Shown: positions 18,730 through 28,522, numbered from the stretch's first letter. The stretch: DNA of 64,000 nucleotides from Candidatus Thiodiazotropha endolucinida (GCF_001715975.1 NZ_MARB01000013.1:1-64000), one strand, 5' to 3'. Translations and numbers: made by a program. The notes: a model not told the origin generated them from the sequence alone.

Positions 18730-19473
18730 CTAACGGGAAGCAGCAACCTGCTGCAATCCATCCCAACTGAGCAGCGTAAGAGTCTGATTCCGCAGTTGGA
18801 TCAATCCCTCTTTCTGAAACCTTGTCAGTACCCGGCTAACCGTTTCCCGAGCAAGACCAAGATAACTGGCCATATCACTTCTTGACATGCCCAAATAGAG
18901 CCTATCTCCACCCAGACCACGTAACGAGGTACGCAGCGCCAAGGCGAGGATGAAGGCAGCCAGACGCTGATCCGCGTTCTGCCGTATCAATGAGGCGGTC
19001 TGGGAGTGATACAATGCGACCTCCCTCCCGAGCATATCGATCAGCGCACGCTGTAAGGCCTCGGTAGAGCGTCCGCTTTCAGTCAGCCGACCAATGTCCA
19101 AGACACAGACGGATCCTGCTTCAAGTGCCCGTACCGAATAGGAATAGTGTTGATTCGCCATCCCCTCGATCCCAATCAAATCACCGGGCAGATAGAATCC
19201 AACGACCCGTTCCTGCCGATTGAGATCGGGTACCATCGCTTTAAATGATCCCGATTTTACGGCATAGACAGACTTAAACAACTGCCCGACACCGAACAGC
19301 ATCTCCCCTTTCTTTACCGACTGTCGCCTCAACAGGATACCGGACGGCACACCGCTACCCGGCTCTGCATACTCCAGAACCTGACACATGGGATCGAGGC
19401 CACACTCTCTGCATGCCACCTCGAGCTGGCCCTCAAGATTTCGGGTATCAATAAGGCAACAAGACTTTTGCAC
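18730..19473 (-). CDS. fnr: FNR-type oxygen-sensing transcription regulator
   Basis: A 247-aa Crp/Fnr protein. The N-terminal cysteines C21, C24 and C30 (CxxCx5C) and C123 in GSVCVLDIG match the [4Fe-4S] ligands of FNR, so it should sense oxygen directly. A cyclic-nucleotide-like beta barrel fills the middle, and the C-terminal helix-turn-helix has the recognition sequence SYLGLARETVSRVLTRFQ with the E..SR residues that read TTGAT half-sites. It lies between rpoS and the ccoNOQP unit on the same strand. It probably activates cbb3 oxidase at low oxygen. Confidence 0.93.
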   Translation of the reverse strand: MQKSCCLIDTRNLEGQLEVACRECGLDPMCQVLEYAEPGSGVPSGILLRRQSVKKGEMLFGVGQLFKSVYAVKSGSFKAMVPDLNRQERVVGFYLPGDLIGIEGMANQHYSYSVRALEAGSVCVLDIGRLTESGRSTEALQRALIDMLGREVALYHSQTASLIRQNADQRLAAFILALALRTSLRGLGGDRLYLGMSRSDMASYLGLARETVSRVLTRFQKEGLIQLRNQTLTLLSWDGLQQVAASR

Positions 19474-19524
19474 TGTTCAATTTATGCCGGATTTGAGTTT
19501 ACGGTCACCCCGTCGCGAGGTTCA

Positions 19525-20535
19525 TCACTTAAAAATCGAATCTACCGAAAAACCGTCCCTCTCTAGGATATCACGCAGGCGCCTGAGGGCATCCATCTGG
19601 ATCTGTCTGACGCGTTCGCGGGTCACACCGAGTTCGTTCGCCACCTGTTCAAGGGTGGAGTTTTCATAGCCGTGAAGACCAAAACGGCGTTCCACCACCT
19701 CTCGCTGTTTGTCGTTGAGTTTACTCAGCCACCGATCGAGATTGGCATTCAGCCCGTCATTCTGGATATCCACCGTCGGATCCATACTCTTTTCATCAGC
19801 GATGGTATCGAGTAATGGTTTATCGGCATCCTTGCCGAATGGGGTATCCACGGAGGTTACACGCTCATTCAGCCCCAGCATGCGTTTGACTTCATCGATC
19901 GGCCTGTCGAGAAGATCGGCGATCTCCTCTGAACTGGGTTCGTGATCAAGGGTTTGTGCAAGCTTTCTGGCGGCTCGCAGATAGACATTAATCTCTTTCA
20001 CAACGTGGATCGGAAGGCGGATCGTGCGTGTCTGATTCATGATCGCCCGCTCGATGGTCTGCCGAATCCACCATGTGGCGTAGGTTGAAAATCGGAAACC
20101 CCTTTCAGGATCAAACTTCTCCACTGCCCGAATCAACCCCAGGTTACCCTCCTCGATGAGATCAAGGAGTGCAAGCCCGCGATTCATGTAGCGACGAGCT
20201 ATCTTCACTACCAGTCGGAGGTTGCTTTCGATCATGCGCTGCCTTGCTGGCTGATCGCCTTTTTGAGCCAGCCTGGCGTAGTAGACCTCCTCTTCTGCAG
20301 TGAGTAGTTTCGATATCCCTATTTCATTGAGATAGAGCCGGGTGGCATCCATCTGTGCATCGCCCGGTTCAGGTGATTTGATCTTCAAGACATCACTGAT
20401 ATCTTCCTCGGCTTTGTCTTGTACGATCTCTTCACTCTCATCCGCATCATCCGACAGGATGACTTCATCTTCCGCGAGATCATCAATGATCGGACTTTCA
20501 TCCGAATCATCAGGCTCTACAGGACTTTTACTCAT
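19525..20535 (-). CDS. rpoS: RNA polymerase sigma factor RpoS
   Basis: A 336-aa sigma-70 family protein with an acidic N-terminus, region 1.2 ([21 protein letters not shown]), region 2 ([55 protein letters not shown], partial family signature), region 3 and region 4 with the [23 protein letters not shown]. It directs the general stress and stationary-phase response. The gene follows nlpD, the classical order in gammaproteobacteria; part of the rpoS promoter is expected inside nlpD. Confidence 0.95.
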   Translation of the reverse strand: MSKSPVEPDDSDESPIIDDLAEDEVILSDDADESEEIVQDKAEEDISDVLKIKSPEPGDAQMDATRLYLNEIGISKLLTAEEEVYYARLAQKGDQPARQRMIESNLRLVVKIARRYMNRGLALLDLIEEGNLGLIRAVEKFDPERGFRFSTYATWWIRQTIERAIMNQTRTIRLPIHVVKEINVYLRAARKLAQTLDHEPSSEEIADLLDRPIDEVKRMLGLNERVTSVDTPFGKDADKPLLDTIADEKSMDPTVDIQNDGLNANLDRWLSKLNDKQREVVERRFGLHGYENSTLEQVANELGVTRERVRQIQMDALRRLRDILERDGFSVDSIFK

Positions 20536-20660
20536 CTCACATCTCCATCAACCAGGACACGCTTGGACCTGAAGCTCATCAGGGTTGTTTTCACAGCCGT
20601 GAATCCATTTCGAAGCATGCCCGAATCACCCTTAGCAAGTGTTACAGCCATCTTATTTAG

Positions 20661-21527
20661 TTATTTACGCGGTAGCAGTGGCAGCGGATTAATAGGCTTC
20701 CCCTGCTTCCTGACCTCAAAATGCAGCATCGGCTGACCACCTCTGTTTGGTGATCCCATATGCGCCACTATATCGCCTTTGGCCAGTTTATCACCCTCTT
20801 TGACCAGCAATTTACGATTGTATCCATAGGCACTCAAAAACTCCTGATCATGTTTGATAATAACGAGATTCCCATATCCGACCAATCCCCCACCAGCATA
20901 CACCACCTTTCCGGCCTCGGCCGCCCTGACAGGTTGCCCCATATGACCCTGGATTCGGATCCCTTTACGATTCTGATCCGATTTCGAAAAGGTCTGCACT
21001 ACTTTACCTTTGGTCGGCCATGTCCAGCTTAACTTAATACGTTTGTTCACAGGTCCCGGTTTTACCGGTTTTGTGACGATCTTGCTCTGCAGCGGCTTTG
21101 TTTGGGTTCTGGCGGTCGCCACACTGGAACCCTTATCAGGTAATGGTTTGATACCGGTTGTGTGCTTAGCCTTCGCAGGCGACCGCTCAACCTCTGGCAT
21201 ACGTTTTACCCGCCTTGTGCTTGTCTCGGGTGGCTTCAATCGCAAACGCTGTCCGGGATAGATGGCATAATCCGGCCCTTTAATGCCGTTCCAGGCCGCC
21301 AAAGAATTCAGAGACAGATAGTGCCTCCAGGCGATTGAGTAAAGGGTGTCCCCCCCTTGCACCAGGTAGTATGTTCGAGACGTTTTGTGACGAGCCGATG
21401 GTGACTGATGCTGCTGTTGAAGCCCTGATTCCACCCGATGCGGTGGGGTTGGTGAACGATTGTAGACAGGCGCACTACCTCTGGACGAACAGGCGGTTAT
21501 GCTGAAAAGCAGGCTCAGCAACAACAT
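20661..21527 (-). CDS. nlpD: NlpD/EnvC-type lipoprotein, LysM plus degenerate M23 domain
   Basis: A 288-aa outer-membrane lipoprotein: lipobox SITAC, one LysM domain (YYLVQGGDTLYSIAWRHY to YPGQRLRLKPP) and a C-terminal LytM domain. In that domain the usual zinc ligands HxxxD are replaced (KGIRIQGHMGQPV), so it should activate an amidase such as AmiC rather than cut peptidoglycan itself. The start is uncertain: the only ATG before the lipobox (21527) gives a very short signal sequence without a positive charge, while the frame stays open upstream through RNKCLLLGPIGL but has no ATG, GTG or TTG there. A rare start codon or a sequence error is possible. Confidence 0.85.
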   Translation of the reverse strand: MLLLSLLFSITACSSRGSAPVYNRSPTPPHRVESGLQQQHQSPSARHKTSRTYYLVQGGDTLYSIAWRHYLSLNSLAAWNGIKGPDYAIYPGQRLRLKPPETSTRRVKRMPEVERSPAKAKHTTGIKPLPDKGSSVATARTQTKPLQSKIVTKPVKPGPVNKRIKLSWTWPTKGKVVQTFSKSDQNRKGIRIQGHMGQPVRAAEAGKVVYAGGGLVGYGNLVIIKHDQEFLSAYGYNRKLLVKEGDKLAKGDIVAHMGSPNRGGQPMLHFEVRKQGKPINPLPLLPRK

Positions 21528-21601
21528 GAGACCGATCGGCCCCAGTAGAAGACATTTGTTTCGGCTTCCGGCAAGCAGCGTTACGATACCTAACCCCCTG
21601 A

Positions 21602-22177
21602 CTATTTGAGATAAATTATCAGCACCAAGAAGGCGATCACCAATATCCAGCCGAGACGATCCACATAGCGATGCAGTACCTTCTCCATGCGTGCGCCACC
21701 CCAAGCCATCAATGCCGCTACCAGAAAGAAACGTGCCCCCCGCCCAATAATGGAAGCGACAACGAAGGGAAGAAAGGCCATGCCGATAACACCCGCGGTA
21801 ATGGTAAATATCTTGTAAGGAATGGGCGAGAAACCTGCCAGGAAAATCGCCCAGAATCCCCACTCGCCAAACCACGCCTTGGTATTCAGATAGCCCTCCC
21901 AATAACCCAAACTGTGCAACCATGGTTGTACTAAATCGAACGCATACACACCGATAAGGTAACCGAGCATACCCCCAATGACAGAGGCCAGGGTGGTCAG
22001 ACCGGCAAAGAACCAAGCCTGATTTGGTTGCGCCATGCTCATCGGCGCCAACATGACATCCGGGGGAATGGGAAAGAAAGAGGATTCGGCAAAACTTAAG
22101 CCCGCAAGATAGGCAGGGGCATGGGGGTGGCGAGACCACTGCATGGTACGGGCATAGAGCGAGGAGAAGAGAGGCAT
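21602..22177 (-). CDS. yqaA: YqaA-type DedA/SNARE-associated membrane protein
   Basis: A 191-aa membrane protein of the DedA-like superfamily. It shows the family block SFAESSFFPIPPDVMLAPM (about residues 28-46), a re-entrant glycine-rich segment (SVIGGMLGYLIGVYAF) and GFSPIPYKIFTITAGVIGM, and ends with a membrane span. The related proteins act in lipid transport or membrane homeostasis. The start overlaps the pcm stop by one base, so it belongs to the surE-pcm-yqaA-nlpD-rpoS unit. Confidence 0.9.
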   Translation of the reverse strand: MPLFSSLYARTMQWSRHPHAPAYLAGLSFAESSFFPIPPDVMLAPMSMAQPNQAWFFAGLTTLASVIGGMLGYLIGVYAFDLVQPWLHSLGYWEGYLNTKAWFGEWGFWAIFLAGFSPIPYKIFTITAGVIGMAFLPFVVASIIGRGARFFLVAALMAWGGARMEKVLHRYVDRLGWILVIAFLVLIIYLK

Positions 22178-22842
22178 CAGATCATTCCACCCATCAATGG
22201 CACAAAGTTCGCTGACTCCAAATGTTCCTGCTGAAATCCATCACGTGTCCGTGTAACCCTGACCATGACTTGTCCTTTGCTGCTCTGGATCGGTATCACC
22301 AAGCGGCCTCCCACTGCCAATTGATCGAGTAGTGATTGCGGCAGTCCCATCGGCGCGGCGGTCACCAATATTGCATCGAAAGGCGCATATTCCGGCAGAC
22401 CAATGCCCCCATCACTATGCTTGAGACGAATATTGCGTAGGCCAAGTTCCCTGAACCTGAGCCGTGCCTGATCAAGCAGTGCCGCTATCCGCTCGACGCT
22501 GTATACCCGGCGCACCAATTGGGCCAGGATGGCGCATTGATAACCGGACCCGGTACCAATCTCCAAGACCATCTCTGGCGACTCACCCTCAAGCAACGCC
22601 TCGGTCATGCGTGCGACGGTATAAGGTTGAGAGATGGTCTGGCCATGACCTATGGGTAGGGCCGTCTCTTCATAAGCGCGACTGGCCAGTGCCTCGTCGA
22701 CAAAGATGTGCCGTGGGGTATTCCGCATCGCCTCCAGCACAGCCTGATGCCGAATCCCCTTTTTGCGCAGTCGATCGATCAAACGCTGCCTTGTACGTTG
22801 GGAGGTCATGCCGATCCCTTGATGTTCAGGCCGCATGATCAC
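22177..22842 (-). CDS. pcm: Protein-L-isoaspartate O-methyltransferase
   Basis: A 221-aa SAM-dependent methyltransferase that repairs isoaspartyl residues in aged proteins. It shows the Pcm segments [31 protein letters not shown] (family hallmark), the SAM-binding motif [14 protein letters not shown] and the later [13 protein letters not shown]-type block. The ATG overlaps the surE stop by four bases (ATGA). The surE-pcm pair is conserved in gammaproteobacteria and is linked to stationary-phase survival with rpoS. Confidence 0.96.
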   Translation of the reverse strand: MIMRPEHQGIGMTSQRTRQRLIDRLRKKGIRHQAVLEAMRNTPRHIFVDEALASRAYEETALPIGHGQTISQPYTVARMTEALLEGESPEMVLEIGTGSGYQCAILAQLVRRVYSVERIAALLDQARLRFRELGLRNIRLKHSDGGIGLPEYAPFDAILVTAAPMGLPQSLLDQLAVGGRLVIPIQSSKGQVMVRVTRTRDGFQQEHLESANFVPLMGGMI

Positions 22843-23582
22843 CGCTCAAGCCACTCGCTGACTGTCTGCAACGCACTGTGACGGGTAAGATCGATCTGCA
22901 GTGGCGTCACAGAGACATACCCCTGTCTCACTGTATAAAAATCGGTGCCTGGTCCGGCGTCCTGCTCTGCACCCGCGGGCCCGACCCAATAGATGGTGTT
23001 GCCCCTGGGATCGCTGGTCTTGACCACTGGTTCGGCCTTATGTCTGTGGCCAAGCCGTGTGGAGCGTACCCCCAGCAATCGATCATAGGGAATATCAGGA
23101 ACATTGACATTGAGGATCACATTTTCCGACAACGGAAAACGCACCATCCGGCCGATTAACTCCTCTGCAACACGAGCCGCAGTATCGAAATGTTGAGGTT
23201 CGTGGGAATTCATGGAGATGGCAATTGCCGGAAAACCCAAAAAGCGACCCTCGGTAGCTGCCGCCACCGTTCCGGAATAGAGTACATCGTCTCCCATATT
23301 CGGACCCGCATTGATACCTGAGACGACCAGATCCGGTTCTTCTTCAAGAAGTCCTGTAATAGCCAGATGGACACAATCGGTCGGTGTACCATCCACCCTG
23401 ATGAAGCCGTTTTCCATGGTACGGGCACGTAGCGGGTTGACCAGGGTCAGAGAGTTGCTGGCACCACTGCGATCCTGATCCGGGGCCACCACCACGATAT
23501 CACCTACCGCCGATAGTTGCCCGGCCAGTATCCGCAGCCCAGGGGCCTGATAACCATCGTCGTTGCTAAGGAGGATTTTCAT
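22839..23582 (-). CDS. surE: 5'-nucleotidase SurE
   Basis: A 247-aa metal-dependent nucleotidase that dephosphorylates nucleoside 5'-monophosphates and short polyphosphate. The N-terminus [15 protein letters not shown] carries the metal-binding DD, and the family blocks [17 protein letters not shown] and [19 protein letters not shown] follow. The start at 23582 gives the canonical N-terminus; the frame is open 17 codons further upstream (GTG), a less likely start. It is the first gene of the surE-pcm-yqaA-nlpD-rpoS unit and divergent from the Smr gene. Confidence 0.96.
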   Translation of the reverse strand: MKILLSNDDGYQAPGLRILAGQLSAVGDIVVVAPDQDRSGASNSLTLVNPLRARTMENGFIRVDGTPTDCVHLAITGLLEEEPDLVVSGINAGPNMGDDVLYSGTVAAATEGRFLGFPAIAISMNSHEPQHFDTAARVAEELIGRMVRFPLSENVILNVNVPDIPYDRLLGVRSTRLGHRHKAEPVVKTSDPRGNTIYWVGPAGAEQDAGPGTDFYTVRQGYVSVTPLQIDLTRHSALQTVSEWLER

Positions 23583-23699
23583 ACCGGGCACAATATACTG
23601 GAAAGTCTCAACCTTCTCATCTCTCCTTTGCACTCACCGATTGAGATTCCCTTCTGCAGCCCATACCATGGTCACAAAGACCCGTTGAGTTGATGGGAT

Positions 23700-24245
23700 A
23701 TGAGTGACGAAGAGAAAAAAGCCGACGACAATATGCTGTTTTTCGAGGCATTTGGCGATATAAAGCAGATACAACAACAGCGGATCGAGCCCTATCGCCG
23801 CAAACTGCCCCCCAGGCCGCTGAATCTCCCTGTCGGTGATGAAGATGAAACCGAGCGGGACCTGTATGCCGATCAAGAGGTCGAGACAGGCGAGGTACTC
23901 GATTTTGCAAGGCCCGGGGTGCAACAGCGTGTCATGCATGATCTGCGGAGAGGTTATCTGGAGATTGGCGCTGAGCTGGACCTGCACGGATTGACTGTGC
24001 GCTACGCACGGGATGATCTGAATCGGTTTCTCAAGGCCTGTCAGGAAAGGGATATCCGTTGCGTGCGTATCATCCACGGCAAGGGTTATCGTTCAGAGGG
24101 AAAACAGCCAATACTCAAGCAAAAACTCAACCTCTGGCTGAGACAGCGGGATGATGTGCTCGCTTTTACCTCAGCCACCCGCAAGGAGGGAGGTACCGGG
24201 GCAGCTTATGTCCTGCTGCGTAATCCAAAGAAGGGCAAACGATAA
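23700..24245 (+). CDS. Smr-domain protein (SmrA/SmrB-like)
   Basis: A 181-aa protein with an N-terminal alpha-helical basic segment and a C-terminal Smr domain: ELDLHGLTVRYARDDL (about residues 92-107) and the HGKGYRSEG loop (about 126-134). Smr domains of this type in bacteria act as endonucleases, and SmrB rescues collided ribosomes by cutting mRNA. The DLHG and HGKG motifs of the active forms are both present. It is divergent from surE, and followed by about 160 bp before the next gene. Confidence 0.88.
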   Translation: MSDEEKKADDNMLFFEAFGDIKQIQQQRIEPYRRKLPPRPLNLPVGDEDETERDLYADQEVETGEVLDFARPGVQQRVMHDLRRGYLEIGAELDLHGLTVRYARDDLNRFLKACQERDIRCVRIIHGKGYRSEGKQPILKQKLNLWLRQRDDVLAFTSATRKEGGTGAAYVLLRNPKKGKR

Positions 24246-24406
24246 TATTTGCATGAATCGTTGAAATTAAACCTATACCCAGTAAAATGGTTGGTTATTG
24301 AATCCGCAGTACAAGCACCATCGGTTCCGATGGCATCGCCCCAAAACGACTTGACTGCCCCTGGTCTCGGTATTTAAGCCTGGAGACATATGTAAGGAGA
24401 GCTGTA

Positions 24407-24964
24407 TTGGCAATCAGAATCAAAAGTCAGTGGCACGATGAAGACACCTCGCGTTCGGCGGAAGAGATGGGAGGGGCAATCGCCTTCATCGCCTGGCGCC
24501 TCGCACTGGACAAGGCCATCACGCTGCATGGCAAAAATTTTGTGTATGAAAACGACGAACAGCGACTCGCCGTGATTGCTGAATATTTGTGTTATGAAGC
24601 TCAAGTCAGCGACCGCTTGATCCATGGCATGGTCGACAATGAGAAGCGGGTGGCGATTATCACTGCACTGGTGATGAAAATGGCAGAACACTTTCAAGAC
24701 AATGCCTCTGACCTGCTTGGTCCGGGCGACCATGGTGACAGATTCATTGAACGCTACAATCAGCGTTCAGGCGAATACGCCGAGTTCAATTTCGATCAGC
24801 AAGGTCCCAGTTACCCCTTCTTACGCCATCTCGGTTTTGAGATCCAGCAAGTCATGGGCAGCGAGGAGCATGAAAACCGCTGGGTCATCGATCAGGTGAT
24901 GGATGTGGATGCCCCTGAAATCTACAAACAGCTGGCACGCGCGGTCAGAAATCTCTTCGATTAG
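24407..24964 (+). CDS. Hypothetical protein ahead of a MoxR ATPase, 185 aa
   Basis: Not recognised as a named family. It appears soluble and helical, with blocks such as RSAEEMGGAIAFIAWRLALDKA, RLAVIAEYLCYEAQVSDRLIHGM and RHLGFEIQQVMGSEE. The start is TTG at 24407, supported by AAGGAG about 8 nt upstream and no better candidate. It is 9 bp upstream of the MoxR gene in the same direction and so very likely part of the same complex or pathway. Confidence 0.75.
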   Translation: MAIRIKSQWHDEDTSRSAEEMGGAIAFIAWRLALDKAITLHGKNFVYENDEQRLAVIAEYLCYEAQVSDRLIHGMVDNEKRVAIITALVMKMAEHFQDNASDLLGPGDHGDRFIERYNQRSGEYAEFNFDQQGPSYPFLRHLGFEIQQVMGSEEHENRWVIDQVMDVDAPEIYKQLARAVRNLFD

Positions 24965-24973
24965 GAGATCCGT

Positions 24974-26020
24974 ATGCGTCCAATCCAGTTAATCACGATC
25001 CTTGAACAGGAGTTCATCAGTACCCGCGCCGGTCACCATACACCGGTCATGCTCTGGGGTCCCCCCGGTGTCGGCAAATCCGACATGGTGCGTGAAGTTG
25101 CAATGAACCACCAGGCGCCGGTAATCGATATCCGGTTATCGCAAATGGAACCCAGTGATCTGAGAGGCATACCGTTCAGAGTCAACGGGAGTGTGGAGTG
25201 GGCAGTCCCCTCAATCCTGCCGAATCGCAAACGCCATGGGGCAGCGGGAATACTATTCCTCGATGAGATCACCTCGGCGCCGCCGACGGTCTCTGCCGCA
25301 GCCTACCAGCTGATTCTCGATCGCCGCCTGGGTGAGTACCAGGTGCCTGACGGATGGGCCATTTTTGCAGCAGGCAATCGTCAGGGAGACCGCGGTGTCA
25401 CCTACAGCATGCCAGCACCCTTGGCCAACCGCTTCTCCCACTTTGAAGTGGAGACCAACCTGGATGACTGGGTCACCTGGGCCTATCGCAATGATATCGA
25501 TGAACGGATTATCGCATTCTTGCGCTTTCGGCCGGAACTGCTTTTTGACTTCGACCCCGCGCACAACCCTGTCGCCTTCCCTTCACCCCGTTCGTGGGAA
25601 TTCGCCCATCGCGCCCTGCAAAAGTTTGATAAACATCCGCAACTCTTGCAGGGTGCCTTGCAGGCCTGTGTCGGACCCGCCGCAGGGGTGGAGTTGAACG
25701 CCTTCGTCAACAGTCTCGACAAGATGCCCGATCTGGATGCCATTATCGCTGGTGATGATGTACCGGTACCCGATGAAATTGACCTGCAGTACGCCATAGC
25801 CGCCGCCCTGGTGGGACGCGCCATACGCGCCCATGATGCGGGGGATGGAACTGTCACGCATGGCCGGATCCTGGAGTATGCACGCCAGTTTCCACAACGG
25901 GAGATGGGGGTCATGCTGGTCTCCGATATGCATCGCGCCATCGGTGAGGCTATTTTTTCGGTACCTCAATTCAGCGACTGGGCCCAGGCAGTGTCGGATG
26001 TGATGCTTTATGAATCTTAG
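24974..26020 (+). CDS. MoxR-family AAA+ ATPase
   Basis: A 348-aa AAA+ ATPase with Walker A GPPGVGKS (residues 29-36), Walker B ILFLDEIT (about 93-100), the AAGNRQGDRGVTYSMPAPLANRFSHF sensor region and a C-terminal lid domain. MoxR ATPases commonly work as chaperones with VWA-domain partner proteins in metal-centre insertion or complex assembly. The partner here is the DUF2201-like VWA protein downstream (211 bp) and possibly the small protein upstream (9 bp). Confidence 0.92.
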   Translation: MRPIQLITILEQEFISTRAGHHTPVMLWGPPGVGKSDMVREVAMNHQAPVIDIRLSQMEPSDLRGIPFRVNGSVEWAVPSILPNRKRHGAAGILFLDEITSAPPTVSAAAYQLILDRRLGEYQVPDGWAIFAAGNRQGDRGVTYSMPAPLANRFSHFEVETNLDDWVTWAYRNDIDERIIAFLRFRPELLFDFDPAHNPVAFPSPRSWEFAHRALQKFDKHPQLLQGALQACVGPAAGVELNAFVNSLDKMPDLDAIIAGDDVPVPDEIDLQYAIAAALVGRAIRAHDAGDGTVTHGRILEYARQFPQREMGVMLVSDMHRAIGEAIFSVPQFSDWAQAVSDVMLYES

Positions 26021-26063
26021 GAATCCGCAAATGATTTAACAATATCACGATCTAAACAATGCG

Positions 26064-26129
26064 TAGGGTGCGGCTTGCCGCACCGAATACCCGGCAATAT
26101 CAGTGAATGGTGCGGCAAGCCGCACCCTA
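26064..26129. repeat. REP/BIME-like inverted repeat between the MoxR and VWA genes
   Basis: TAGGGTGCGGCTTGCCGCACC (26064-26084; 21 nt, each arm itself a 7-bp hairpin) is repeated exactly in inverse orientation at 26109-26129, with 24 nt between. Such paired GTGCGG..CCGCAC hairpins are typical of REP/BIME elements mobilised by TnpA-REP transposases, or of small MITE-type insertions. It interrupts an otherwise tight operon. Confidence 0.75.
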
Positions 26130-26231
26130 GGTAAATACTGACCTGTAGGCGTAACCGGGCAGGCGGATGGAAATATACAACATGGACTTTAAGCAAACAC
26201 ATTTGCGTTCATATGCGGACTTTAAAATCAA

Positions 26232-27464
26232 ATGGACAAGCAGCAGATCGAGACCAAACTGGCGGCGGCCCGCACCAAGCTGATACTGGATAAGCCCTTT
26301 CTCGGCGCATTGGTGATGCGGCTCCCTATGCAGGAGGCCAACCCGGACTGGTGCCCTGCCACAGCCACCGATGCAAAACAGTTCTATTACAACCCTGAAT
26401 TCATCGATCAGCTGAGTCTGGATGAGACTCAGTTCATGCTGGCACACGAGGCCCTGCACTGCGCCCTTTCGCATTTCGCCCGACGTCAGCATCGCAACAA
26501 ACTACACTGGGATATGGCGTGTGATTACGCCATCAATCCGTTACTTATCGAGGACAGCCTCAAACCTCCACCCGGATCCCTGTTCCTGCCCCAGTTCGAG
26601 GGTATGACCGCCGAGGAGATCTACCCACTGCTGGATGAGAAGGATGATGAAGAACCCCTGGATAATCACGTCTACGATCAGGACAACACCAAGGGCTCAG
26701 GTGCTGGTAAGACCGAGAAGGATATCTCCAATAAGAACGACCAGACCGAAACCGAGAATGAAGGGGATGAAAGCGGGAATCAACAAAGCGGTGACGGTTC
26801 AGCCGCCAATCAACCACCCCCCCTCACGCCCGATGAGGCGGAGACACTGAATATTCAGTGGCAGCAGCGCCTCGCGGGCGCAGCCCAGCAAGCCATGCAG
26901 GTGGGTAAGCTGGACGGAGCCATGGCACGCATGGTGGATCACCTGCTGCAACCCCAACTGCCCTGGCGGTTGCTGCTTGCCCGTTATATGACCGCAATCG
27001 CCAGGGACGATTTCAGCTATATGCGCCCCTCCCGCCGGGAAGGCGAGCATATTCTACCCAGCCTTCGCAGTAATCAGGTCGAACTGGTGGTCGCACTGGA
27101 TAGCAGCGGTTCGATACAGGACCATGAGATGGGCGAGTTTCTTTCTGAAATCAATGCCTTGAAGGGACAGATGCGAGCCCGCGTTACGCTCCTCGCCTGT
27201 GACTCGGCAATCGCTGAGGATGCACCCTGGATCTATGAGGCCTGGGAGGATTTCCAGCTTCCAACCAAGATCACCGGAGGCGGCGGCACCAGCTTCGAAC
27301 CGATTTTTGAGTGGATCTCAGCACAAGGCATGCAACCCGATCTGCTCGTCTACTTCACGGACGCAGAAGGCGCCTTTCCCACGCAGGCACCCCACTATCC
27401 GGTAATCTGGCTGGTGAAAGGAAAACGAACCCCACCCTGGGGACAGCGCATCCAGCTCAATTGA
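26232..27464 (+). CDS. DUF2201-type protein: metallopeptidase-like plus VWA-like domain
   Basis: A 410-aa protein. The N-terminal half has an HExxH motif in AHEALHCALSHFARR (H72, E73, H76) and HWDMACDYAINPLL, the pattern of the 'putative metallopeptidase' domain DUF2201. A low-complexity acidic/Gln/Asn linker (about residues 135-200) follows. The C-terminal half is VWA-like with the metal-site motif VALDSSGSI near residue 288 and TGGGGTSFEP. It should pair with the MoxR ATPase, as VWA proteins do. The process they serve is unknown. Confidence 0.88.
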   Translation: MDKQQIETKLAAARTKLILDKPFLGALVMRLPMQEANPDWCPATATDAKQFYYNPEFIDQLSLDETQFMLAHEALHCALSHFARRQHRNKLHWDMACDYAINPLLIEDSLKPPPGSLFLPQFEGMTAEEIYPLLDEKDDEEPLDNHVYDQDNTKGSGAGKTEKDISNKNDQTETENEGDESGNQQSGDGSAANQPPPLTPDEAETLNIQWQQRLAGAAQQAMQVGKLDGAMARMVDHLLQPQLPWRLLLARYMTAIARDDFSYMRPSRREGEHILPSLRSNQVELVVALDSSGSIQDHEMGEFLSEINALKGQMRARVTLLACDSAIAEDAPWIYEAWEDFQLPTKITGGGGTSFEPIFEWISAQGMQPDLLVYFTDAEGAFPTQAPHYPVIWLVKGKRTPPWGQRIQLN

Positions 27465-27529
27465 ACTGGTGTAGTGCTTTTTCACGCATAACCGCCCGGG
27501 CCGGGCAACTACCTTTTCCCGGGCCTGGG

Positions 27530-28096
27530 TCACATTGGCTTCTTCAGGGTAAAGGCACCGCGCAGGTCACCCACCTTATAACCCCGCGCCTTGTCGGATG
27601 GATAGAGTTCATCCAGTTTGGCCGCCACGGGTTCAGCAATCGTCTCGCCATGACATTTGGTACAGACCTCAGCGGTGGGGATTGCCTTCATCATACGAAA
27701 AACCTCACGCCCCCCCTCTTCTACGATCTCGGCTTTGATCAATTTCATCGGATCCTCACCGGCGGATTTCCGTGTCTCGAACTCCTTCAATACAGCCTCT
27801 TCCCAGGCATCCGGTGCATTTTTCTGATTGCGCAGCTTCAGGCTGGTCCTGCCGACTTCCCAGCCGCTCATTTGAGAGTGACCTGCGGCCAGACTTGGGG
27901 CGACTATATTGCAAGAGGCAATGGTATCCACAGGTCCACTCTGTTTCATTCCCTTTTCCAATTCACCTTTCAGATCGCCGAAAAAGGCCTTAATTACACC
28001 CTTGCCCTCCTCCATGCTGGTTTGCAGGGATTGATCCGCCTGCACGTTGCCTGAAATCAATAGGGCTGTCGCAATGGCTAATGCGCTTTTAGTCAT
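27530..28096 (-). CDS. Periplasmic monohaem protein, DUF3365 / Tll0287-like
   Basis: A 188-aa protein with a signal peptide (MTKSALAIATALLISGNVQA) and one C-terminal c-type haem motif CTKCHG in the block IPTAEVCTKCHGE. The layout (SLKLRNQKNAPDAWEEAVLKEFE, then EGGREVFRMMKAIPT before the haem site) is that of DUF3365 haem-sensor or cytochrome domains. It probably binds one haem c in the periplasm; the role as sensor or electron carrier is unknown. The start at 28096 is chosen because GGAG lies 8 nt upstream. Confidence 0.85.
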   Translation of the reverse strand: MTKSALAIATALLISGNVQADQSLQTSMEEGKGVIKAFFGDLKGELEKGMKQSGPVDTIASCNIVAPSLAAGHSQMSGWEVGRTSLKLRNQKNAPDAWEEAVLKEFETRKSAGEDPMKLIKAEIVEEGGREVFRMMKAIPTAEVCTKCHGETIAEPVAAKLDELYPSDKARGYKVGDLRGAFTLKKPM

Positions 28097-28126
28097 CAAT
28101 GAATCTCCAACATATTGCCAATTCAA

Positions 28127-28522
28127 CCGAAATGTTCGTATCCGGTTGTAAATAGCGGCTAAGATTTAATAAAAATGATCCCGTCACAGTAAGGATGCCA
28201 TGGCAATCGGACAAACATGGATTGAATATCCTTCCTGCAAGGAGCATTCTTCACTCACACCCCGGCACCCCGTATATACCCTTCCGTCGCGGCGCCAATA
28301 ATAGATATTACAGACCATTAGTAGATAGACTGGGAGCATAGCCGATTATTCCACCTTGGGTAAGTCATTTGAAGATCTGACATACCGATAGCAGCAGACA
28401 GCAGCAGAAAATGTCCTTGGCGATCAACAACAATTTGTGATAACTAAGCGGTATGGCCCCTTTACGGATCACACCGGCAGCAATTAGGAACTAACCGTCC
28501 TCACAGGGGATCAGTTAAAGGC
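28127..28522. other. Intergenic region between a DUF3365 cytochrome gene and bepA-like gene
   Basis: 396 bp with no coding frame on either strand. It must hold both divergent promoters. Apart from a weak GGGGATCAG-type ribosome site before 28523, nothing distinct was seen. Confidence 0.4.

Noticed and set aside
20661-22139. 492-codon open frame covering nlpD and part of yqaA
   Set aside because: Its N-terminal 200 codons are yqaA read in another register; only the part after 21527 has lipoprotein, LysM and M23 features.
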